Of a stretch of 6,199 bases of DNA, positions 1 through 5,323 are shown piece after piece (the stretch's first letter is position 1; every line of letters starts with the position of its first letter). The notes below the pieces were generated by a model. The model searched no databases. It saw only the letters and a program-made list of their open reading frames with translations, and was not told the DNA's origin. The stretch is from positions 1 through 6,199 of the forward strand of contig CACZPT010000166.1 in assembly GCA_902783085.1 (NCBI GenBank). Direction: 5' to 3'. Origin of the DNA: an uncultured Methanobrevibacter sp. Lineage in GTDB: Archaea; Methanobacteriota; Methanobacteria; Methanobacteriales; Methanobacteriaceae. Both the position numbers and the translations under genes were made by a program.

Positions 1-37
1 ACAGAATAACACTCAACAACATACGCTGGATTAGACG

Positions 38-652
38 ATGTGTACTAAATGGAGAAAATTAGAAATCAGTACTAAAACGGACACCCCAATATTTGTGGCA
101 TTTCCAAAAATATTTAGTTTAATGGGGGTTATGGGGCATATTTTGGCACCTTTATTCTTTTTAGCCATATTATTTGCAGGAATAAGCTCAGCATTCGCAT
201 TTTTTGAACCAATAATATATTCAATTTCATCAAAATACAATATAAGTCGCAAAAAACTAGTTACCATATTAAGCATTATCGGATGTTTAGGTTCACTGAT
301 TTTCACATGTGGAATAAGCAGCTATCTTATTGAAATTGTAGACGGATTTATTAATAAATTCGCAATATTGCTTTTAATAGCAATCCAATGTATAATATTT
401 GGATGGTATTATAGTGCTGAAAAAATCATTCCAGTTTTAAATGAAAAAACAAGAATGAAAGTTGGTTTTATTTGGACAGCTATTATAAAATACATTCTTC
501 CAATATTTTTAATAATCATCTGGGTAATTGGAATAATTGATTTATTTATGAAAGCCAATCAATTTGAATTTATAATTTATATATTGCTTAGTATACTAAT
601 TTTAGTATTATCTGCAGTGTTTTACAAGAAAAAATCAGTGAAAAATACATAA
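38..652 (+). pseudogene. C-terminal fragment of an NSS-family (SNF) sodium-dependent symporter, probable 5'-truncated pseudogene
   Basis: The family imports amino acids or related solutes together with Na+ across the cell membrane. The 204-codon frame matches only the second part of the LeuT fold. Residues 14-35 look like extracellular loop 4, 'VAFPKIFSLM'. Residues 36-60 look like helix 8, 'LFFLAILFAGISSAFAFFEP', where A47, S50 and S51 fall on the Na2-site positions of LeuT (Ala, Thr, Ser). Further hydrophobic helices follow up to the basic tail KKKSVKNT. Helices 1-7, about 300 residues carrying the substrate and Na1 sites, are missing. An in-frame TAG at 32-34 closes the frame upstream, there is no Shine-Dalgarno before ATG 38, and residues 1-10 do not resemble the family. 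None of the three plus frames in 1-60 encodes the hydrophobic helix 7 expected there. I infer a deletion or rearrangement break at about 60-85. An independently expressed half-transporter is less likely. Family assignment is fairly sure; pseudogene status is moderately sure. Confidence 0.7.
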
Positions 653-661
653 TAATTCACA

Positions 662-700
662 AAACTGATTATAGTTTATTACTCAACATTTTTATCCTTA
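662..700 (+). terminator. Possible weak terminator after the symporter fragment
   Basis: A short inverted repeat, AAACT (662-666) and AGTTT (673-677) around a 6-base loop, is followed by a T-rich stretch with T5 at 689-693. Archaeal termination needs mainly an oligo-T run, and this one is short, so support is weak. Confidence 0.25.
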
Positions 701-816
701 TTCTCTTGTGAGTATAAAGTTTTATCAATCTATCTTATTGACTTGAAATTCATTAATATACATGTGCACAACATATTTAAAATAAATCAAAAGCAACTGA
801 CAACTATTAATGCTTC

Positions 817-877
817 AAAAAAAATTCAAACATACAAATATGGTAAAAACTTTTAAAGATATACTATATTAAAAAAA
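817..877 (-). terminator. Oligo-T terminator of the MFS exporter gene
   Basis: Read on the minus strand, just after the exporter's TGA stop (902-904) come two long T runs: T7 at 877-871 and T8 at 824-817. Oligo-T tracts without GC-rich hairpins are the usual archaeal intrinsic terminator. The 249-base gap between the two convergent genes otherwise shows no open frame with a ribosome binding site and no RNA gene that I can recognise. Confidence 0.45.
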
Positions 878-901
878 GAAAGCTAAACAAGAGATAAACT
901 C

Positions 902-2425
902 TCATTTTTTAATATTTTTATCCTTTAACCTCAATGTCAGAATAAAAACAACTCCCATCAGGATGGCAGTTATCTGCATTACGAATGCCATTGCATCCTG
1001 AAAAATCTCATCTACAATAGTCACGACAGTACTGCCTTGTAATCTAATCTCATTCATATTACCAACTTTTTGGAAATAATCATAGATATCTTGATGAAAT
1101 TGTTCGTCTCCTGAATGTTCGGGTGCATAGTGATCGACTGCATTACTAATACCACCCATAATTCCAAGAATTAGAATTATTCCGATAATTGCTGTACCCA
1201 TTGATTCACCTAATGACTGGCCGGTTGAAGTAATACCCGATGCATTATTATGACTTTCAGAAGGAATATTGATTAAAGCAATATCCACACATAAAGCCAT
1301 TATAAAACCAAGACCCGCACCCAATACAAACATTCCAGGCATTAAATCAAGCATTGTTGTATTCATTCTAAACTGATAGCTTAACATCAGACATCCAATT
1401 ATGGACAGTATACTTCCTATTGCTATGAGTGTCTTATGATTCAATTTTTCAGATAAATTTGGAGCCACTACCGCAAAAATAAGCAAACTTAAAGTCAACG
1501 GAAGCATGGTCAAACCTGTATTGAATGCAGATAACTCCAATACACTTTGTAAATACAGGGAAAGTGAAAACAATCCCCCCTCCATTACAAGATATGTTAA
1601 TAACATGATGACAGTTCCTACACGTAAATTTCTGTCTTTAAATAATTCAATATCAAGCAAAGGCACATTGCCTTTCCTTTTTCTTTTGATTTCAAACAAT
1701 GCAAAGATTACCAAGGCAATTACACCCAAAACCATTGCAACTATGCTGGCAGTGGTATCTTCAGATAATGTTAAAATACCAATGACTAACAAAAAAAGAC
1801 CTATAATTGAAATTATAGATCCTGTAATATCCAAATCACTTTTAGATTCTGTAGGTGTAAAATTAGGTATTTTCTTTTGCATTGCTAAAATAAGGACAAC
1901 AATTATTAATTCAAATGCAAATCCATATCTCCAACTGAGAAATGTTGTCATAATACCGCCGAAGAGTGGACCGATAGCAGCTGCAATTACAACCATTACA
2001 CTCTCGATTGCCAAAGCAAATGTTCGTCTTTCACCAGAATATGTTCCACTTATTATGGAAATGATAGCAGGCAACATTAATGCCCCGGCAATACCTTCTA
2101 CCACTGCCCATCCAGCAAATAACATAATAGCATTCGAACTTATTGCTGCAGTAAATGTACCGACACCATAAAGTACAGCACCGATTAAAAACAGTTTCTT
2201 TTTACCAACTATGTCCTGAAGCTTGGCACTTAGCAACATGAATGTGGCAGTGATGAGAGTATAAAATGCCATGGTCATTTGAATGGTACTTACATCAGTA
2301 TTCAAATCAGCGACAACCTGAGAAATACTTACATTCAAAAATGTAGTATCCAAAGCTATAATAAATGAAGCACAAGCAACCAATATTAATGGAATCCAAG
2401 AGTGTTCCTTAATAGATTCATTCAT
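902..2425 (-). CDS. MFS multidrug exporter, DHA2 (EmrB/QacA) family, 14 helices
   Basis: This 507-residue polytopic membrane protein is the usual length for the 14-helix DHA2 drug:H+ antiporters, which expel hydrophobic or cationic compounds using the proton gradient. Helix 1 carries the family motif 'LDTTFLNVSIS' (D26). The helix 2-3 loop carries motif A, 'KLQDIVGKKKLFLIG' (D71, G74, K75-K77). Helix 5 carries the antiporter motif C, 'GPLFGG' (152-157), followed by 'SWRYGFAFE' (the family's WR-F-N-like motif). At motif B the usual Arg is replaced: 'GWAVVEGIAGALMLPA' has W106 and E110, as I recall for a sub-branch of DHA2. A polar loop at about 420-470 precedes the last helix, as is typical. 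The start is set by a strong GGAGGA ribosome site. No regulator gene of the MarR or TetR type is adjacent. The gene is intact and probably a single-gene transcript. The substrate cannot be told from sequence. Confidence 0.93.
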   Translation of the reverse strand: MNESIKEHSWIPLILVACASFIIALDTTFLNVSISQVVADLNTDVSTIQMTMAFYTLITATFMLLSAKLQDIVGKKKLFLIGAVLYGVGTFTAAISSNAIMLFAGWAVVEGIAGALMLPAIISIISGTYSGERRTFALAIESVMVVIAAAIGPLFGGIMTTFLSWRYGFAFELIIVVLILAMQKKIPNFTPTESKSDLDITGSIISIIGLFLLVIGILTLSEDTTASIVAMVLGVIALVIFALFEIKRKRKGNVPLLDIELFKDRNLRVGTVIMLLTYLVMEGGLFSLSLYLQSVLELSAFNTGLTMLPLTLSLLIFAVVAPNLSEKLNHKTLIAIGSILSIIGCLMLSYQFRMNTTMLDLMPGMFVLGAGLGFIMALCVDIALINIPSESHNNASGITSTGQSLGESMGTAIIGIILILGIMGGISNAVDHYAPEHSGDEQFHQDIYDYFQKVGNMNEIRLQGSTVVTIVDEIFQDAMAFVMQITAILMGVVFILTLRLKDKNIKK

Positions 2426-2435
2426 AGTATATTAA

Positions 2436-2441
2436 TCCTCC
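2436..2441 (-). promoter_or_regulatory. Shine-Dalgarno site of the MFS exporter
   Basis: The minus strand reads GGAGGA ending 10 bases before the ATG at 2425-2423, complementary to the 3' end of archaeal 16S rRNA. It is by far the best ribosome site in the window and fixes the start codon. Confidence 0.8.
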
Positions 2442-2517
2442 AAATTATTCTTATTCCAAGCATATAAAATAATATTGTTAACTTTTACCATGTCATTTAT
2501 AGTGTTTTGGTCAATAA

Positions 2518-2530
2518 TTTTATATATCCT
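2518..2530 (-). promoter_or_regulatory. Probable BRE/TATA promoter of the MFS exporter
   Basis: The minus strand reads AGGATATATAAAA, a good archaeal TATA box (ATATATAA) preceded by purines that could act as BRE. Transcription would start about 25 bases downstream, near 2496, giving a leader of roughly 70 bases before the ATG. A GTTAAC palindrome at 2477-2482 lies inside that leader and could be an operator, but this is only a possibility. Confidence 0.45.
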
Positions 2531-2609
2531 AATATCATCTATTCTTTTTTTTTGTTTTATAAAGTTTATGACAGTCCCCAGATTAGGCTTTATTTTTAAT
2601 TTTATATCA

Positions 2610-2738
2610 GATTAATTGCTTTTGTTGAATTACCTCTGCTTATAGAAATCAAGGATTCTTACTTCACGGGCCACTACAGCTCACAAGTAGAATTACTTTG
2701 CTATCCCCATCCTAAAGTTCATCGATTATCAATTAATC
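2610..2738. repeat. 9-bp inverted repeat flanking the IS605-like block
   Basis: GATTAATTG at 2610-2618 and CAATTAATC at 2730-2738 are perfect inverted copies, lying just outside the two ends of the conserved block. In AT-rich DNA a 9-base match over 120 bases may be chance. Their placement suggests either ends of a mini-element or a former hairpin split by an insertion. Confidence 0.4.
2624..2720 (-). mobile_element. Orphan IS200/IS605 right end with omega-RNA-like scaffold, no tnpB
   Basis: On the minus strand this block reads like the conserved 3' end of IS200/IS605 (IS1341-type) elements. It contains GATGGGGATAGCAAAG, then a small stem CTAC/GTAG around TTGTGAGCT, then 'GTGGCCCGTGAAGTAAGAAT' (2674-2655). 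A terminal imperfect hairpin (arms 2654-2647 and 2640-2633) and the end 'TAATTCAAC' (2632-2624) follow. In intact elements this region is the right end and also the scaffold of the omega RNA that guides TnpB, with the guide read from host DNA directly after the end. Here those bases would be AAAAGCAATTAATCTGAT (2623-2606). No tnpB zinc-finger or RuvC coding is visible upstream on this strand (2720-2998), so the element is a remnant or a stand-alone RNA. It is noticeably more GC-rich than its surroundings. Recognition is from memory of the family pattern, not from a search. Confidence 0.6.
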
Positions 2739-2739
2739 C

Positions 2740-2928
2740 ATAATTTAGAATATTTTTACTTGAATTGATGCAAATAATTTGAAAAACAAACATATTCAAC
2801 ATCAACATCCAATTACAATTAAATAATGGAATTGGAATCCATACATCAAATCAAGTTGAAGCAGCCCAAAATAATAAAAAATAACATCCCAACTTATTTT
2901 TTAATGAATATTTTCACACACAACACTT
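2740..2928. other. AT-rich intergenic stretch without a recognised gene
   Basis: No frame here has both a start codon and a ribosome site. Two small things are visible. One is a 7-bp inverted repeat, TCCAATT (2808-2814) and AATTGGA (2830-2836), with a 15-base loop and no following T run. The other is a plus-strand open stretch (2783-2884) ending 'GIGIHTSNQVEAAQNNKK' then TAA, whose residue make-up is protein-like but which lacks a start. It could be a decayed gene end. Confidence 0.4.
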
Positions 2929-2957
2929 AAAAATATAATAACCATGAAAATATATTA
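2929..2957 (+). promoter_or_regulatory. Candidate TATA promoter(s) for the SpoIIE-type phosphatase gene
   Basis: Two TATA-like boxes lie upstream of the ATG at 2999: AAAAATATAATAA at about 2929-2941 and AAAATATATTA at 2947-2957. They would place transcription starts near 2960 or 2978, giving leaders of about 40 or 20 bases. An 8-bp inverted repeat, AACACTTA (2922-2929) and TAAGTGTT (2988-2995), brackets both boxes and could be an operator or chance. Confidence 0.4.
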
Positions 2958-2998
2958 TTATTATAGGAATTCAAATTAAAAGTAAAATAAGTGTTAAA

Positions 2999-4897
2999 AT
3001 GAATAAAAAAATAAAAAAAATAATATTGCCATTTATATTGATGTTAATTTTTAATTTGGGGTCCTATTATTTTATGATGGGTGAAAATTTTGGTGAAGGA
3101 TTCTCTCCCCATGTAGGACTGTTAGCTATTTTAGGATTGTTATTCGGACCTTATGGTGCCATAGGTTCCGTTTTGGCAAATACAATATGTGACTTAATCA
3201 GAGGTTATAATTTAGGATTAACAATCACCTCAGAAATTCTCAGTTTAGGAATTTCACTCTTAGCATATAAATTATGGTATGAACCACTTAAATCAAGACC
3301 CATAATCAATAAACCTAAATTAAACAACACATCCAGCATCTTCCTATTTTTAGGAATAGTTATAGTTTGTTCACTATTATTTGCCTTGATAAACAAAAAA
3401 CTATTTTATTTGATGCATCCAGAAACAGTTTCCATTAATATACAAATTGGAATCAGATATTTTATTAATTTTATTAATTCAGGATTCATATTTGGAATAA
3501 TTGGAATATGGATATCTAGAAGAATTGACTTTGTCCATGTTCCAGAAAAGTCTAAAAGAAAATTAAACAAAAAATTATATCAGATAATCGGAATTGTTCT
3601 GGCAATCTCTACATTGACAATATTAATAACAGATTACTATTTCGACATAAGCAAAACAATTATACTAGTTGAAGCAATATTTCTTACATTTTTAATATTT
3701 TTATACACCACCAAACCTATAACAGTAAAGATATCTGAAATAACATTCAACTCAATACCTGAAAAGATAATGAACATTTTCCTTTTAGCAACATTGATTA
3801 TTGTAATTCTTGGAATGGTAATTTCATTAGACCACACATTTATTACAGCTGTCGATGAAATTCTTCCTATTGACTTTTATGAAGTTAAGTTATCAATTAT
3901 GATATTCATAGATATTTTATTAATAATATTCTTCATCCCATCCGTTGCTGTTTTGAAGTATGTGGAACACGAAGTGATTTATCCAATAACATCATTTTCA
4001 AAAATTGAAAAATTTGTTAAAAAAGGATATAAAATCGAATCCGAAGGATTAATTGATATATATTCTAATTATTTGAATAAAGAAGATGAAATTGGAATGT
4101 TAGCCCGCAGTTATACTGATTTAATTAACTATACTAATGAGTATATAGAAAATATTCATGAAATTGAAAGTGAAAAAGAAAGAATAAAAACAGAACTCGA
4201 CATTGCAGATAAAATTCAAAAATCAAACTTGCCAACCCATAGCATTGAAAACGAAGATTATACAATTTATGGATTTTCAAAACCTGCAAAAGAGGTGGGT
4301 GGTGACTTTTATGATCATTATCCTATAGATGATGACAATGTTGCCATCATAATTGGAGATGCATCTGGAAAAGGAGTTCCCGCAGCATTGCTTTCAACAA
4401 TCACCCAATCAATAATTAAACAATTATTGAAAAGTGAAACTGATCCTTCAAAAGTATTATATATGCTTAACAACCAATTATGTGAAAACAACACCGAATG
4501 CATGTTCGTAACATTGTGGTTAGGAATTTACAATAATAAAACAAAAAACATTACTTTTTCCAATGCAGGACACAATCCTCCCCTAATTATGGAAGATGGA
4601 CAATTCAAAGCTTTAAAAGTTAATAATGGCATTGTCTTAGGAATTATGAAGGACTATGAATTCAAAACAGAAAAAATTAATATTTCCAAAGGAATAATAG
4701 TTTATACTGACGGAATAACTGATGCAAAAAATTCAAATGATGAATTTTATGGAGAAAGCAGAGTTATTGACTTTTTGAATAATCATAATTTTGAAAATAA
4801 AGTAATTACAAAACTACTTCTAGACATTGATAAGTTTACAGGAACTGAAGACCAATTTGATGACATGACCCTTGTACTTTTAGACAGACATAAATAA
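2999..4897 (+). CDS. Membrane-anchored SpoIIE/RsbU-type PP2C serine phosphatase with HAMP-like linker
   Basis: This 632-residue sensor phosphatase is expected to dephosphorylate a phospho-serine on a STAS protein in response to a membrane or extracellular signal. Residues 8-321 hold about nine hydrophobic helices. One stretch, 'GLLFGPYGAIGSVLAN' (46-61), recalls MASE-type sensors or ECF S-components. Residues about 329-385 ('PITSFSKIEKF' to 'DEIGMLARSYTDL') look like a HAMP linker, followed by a coiled coil rich in Glu and Lys. The signature 'ELDIADKIQKSNLP' (from E399) opens the PP2C-type domain. Its metal and core residues are present: G434-G435-D436 with D439, 'GDASGKG' (D454), 'NAGHNPP' (522-528), 'YTDGITDA' (D571) and 'DDMTLVLL' (D621, D622). 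It therefore looks catalytically competent. The start has only a weak ribosome site (TAAGTG). The STAS gene lies 109 bases downstream on the same strand and is the obvious substrate candidate. The annotation 'sigma-B regulation protein' would mislead in an archaeon. Confidence 0.92.
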   Translation: MNKKIKKIILPFILMLIFNLGSYYFMMGENFGEGFSPHVGLLAILGLLFGPYGAIGSVLANTICDLIRGYNLGLTITSEILSLGISLLAYKLWYEPLKSRPIINKPKLNNTSSIFLFLGIVIVCSLLFALINKKLFYLMHPETVSINIQIGIRYFINFINSGFIFGIIGIWISRRIDFVHVPEKSKRKLNKKLYQIIGIVLAISTLTILITDYYFDISKTIILVEAIFLTFLIFLYTTKPITVKISEITFNSIPEKIMNIFLLATLIIVILGMVISLDHTFITAVDEILPIDFYEVKLSIMIFIDILLIIFFIPSVAVLKYVEHEVIYPITSFSKIEKFVKKGYKIESEGLIDIYSNYLNKEDEIGMLARSYTDLINYTNEYIENIHEIESEKERIKTELDIADKIQKSNLPTHSIENEDYTIYGFSKPAKEVGGDFYDHYPIDDDNVAIIIGDASGKGVPAALLSTITQSIIKQLLKSETDPSKVLYMLNNQLCENNTECMFVTLWLGIYNNKTKNITFSNAGHNPPLIMEDGQFKALKVNNGIVLGIMKDYEFKTEKINISKGIIVYTDGITDAKNSNDEFYGESRVIDFLNNHNFENKVITKLLLDIDKFTGTEDQFDDMTLVLLDRHK

Positions 4898-4960
4898 CTG
4901 AATTCTGCAACTATTTTTAATCTTAGTAAGTAGTTCAATATGAAATGTTTCCAAATACAA

Positions 4961-5001
4961 AAGTTTAATTAATTTAAAACTATATATATTATTTAAGTGA
5001 T
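4961..5001 (+). promoter_or_regulatory. Possible promoter and ribosome site of the STAS gene
   Basis: The gap after the phosphatase stop holds an oligo-T (T5, 4914-4918) and then TATA-like sequences, TTTAATTAATTTAAAA around 4965 and CTATATATATTA at about 4979-4990. The gene may thus have its own promoter. AAGTGAT (4995-5001) ends 5 bases before ATG 5007. Its GTGAT pairs with the archaeal anti-Shine-Dalgarno, and the same TAAGTG core precedes the phosphatase start. Confidence 0.4.
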
Positions 5002-5006
5002 ATAAA

Positions 5007-5303
5007 ATGGACATTACAAAAAACTATAATGAAAAAGAATTAACTGTTACTGTTAAAGATAAAATCGATACAGTAACTGCACCTGATTTTGAAAATGAAA
5101 TAATGGATGAAATCGGCAATTTTGATTCGTTAATTATTGATTTCACCGATTTGGAATATATTTCTAGTGCTGGTTTAAGAGTACTGGTTAAAGTTGAAAA
5201 AACATTAAAACCTCAAGGGATTTCCAGCATAATAAAAGTCAATGATACAATAAAAGAAATTCTTATACTATCCGGTTTTAATACCTTTTTAAATATTCAA
5301 TAA
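5007..5303 (+). CDS. STAS-domain protein, anti-sigma factor antagonist (SpoIIAA/RsbV) family
   Basis: This 98-residue single-domain cytoplasmic protein is the normal size for SpoIIAA/RsbV. In bacteria these proteins switch partners: the unphosphorylated form binds a GHKL kinase/anti-sigma factor, the kinase inactivates it by serine phosphorylation, and a PP2C phosphatase restores it. The predicted strands and helices fit the STAS fold. 'LIIDFTDLEYISSAGLRVLV' (42-61) is the signature loop, and S54 (or S53) is the likely phosphorylation site, aligned with the Ser of the bacterial DS-[ST]-G motif. The C-terminal 'IKEILILSGFNTFLNI' matches the family's final helix. It follows the phosphatase gene in the same direction and converges, 20 bases apart, on the transporter-kinase-like gene. 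The likely partners are these two neighbours. The true output in this organism is unknown. Confidence 0.92.
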   Translation: MDITKNYNEKELTVTVKDKIDTVTAPDFENEIMDEIGNFDSLIIDFTDLEYISSAGLRVLVKVEKTLKPQGISSIIKVNDTIKEILILSGFNTFLNIQ

Positions 5304-5323
5304 GAAAGATAAAGAAAAATTAG
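5304..5323 (-). terminator. T-rich terminator for the MATE-fusion gene in the 20-base convergent gap
   Basis: Directly after the TAA stop (5326-5324), the minus strand reads CTAATTTTTCTTTATCTTTC, a pyrimidine-rich archaeal-type terminator. Because the gap is so short, transcripts from either gene probably run into the other gene's 3' end. Confidence 0.4.

Noticed and set aside
31..306. 91-codon minus-strand open frame opposite the symporter fragment
   Set aside because: The plus strand there shows clear NSS helices, and the minus translation resembles no family.
763..770. Palindrome TGTGCACA in the gap between the symporter fragment and the exporter
   Set aside because: Only 8 bp, not near any start or promoter, and not repeated.
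810..872. Short plus-strand open frame of about 20 codons starting at ATG 810
   Set aside because: No ribosome site, no sensible product, and it overlaps the exporter's oligo-T terminator region.
1506..2171. 221-codon plus-strand open frame
   Set aside because: It lies entirely opposite the clearly coding DHA2 exporter, has no ribosome site and its translation resembles no protein family; it is a shadow frame.
2826..2930. 34-codon plus-strand open frame with ATG at 2826
   Set aside because: No ribosome site and a Lys/Ile/Asn-rich composition expected by chance in AT-rich DNA.
2720..2998. Possible tnpB coding remnant on the minus strand upstream of the IS605-like end
   Set aside because: None of the minus frames shows the Cys-x2-Cys zinc-finger or RuvC motifs, and all are closed by frequent stops.
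3205..4503. Three minus-strand open frames of 61-66 codons inside the phosphatase gene
   Set aside because: They are antisense to a well-supported gene with conserved motifs and have no family resemblance or leader.
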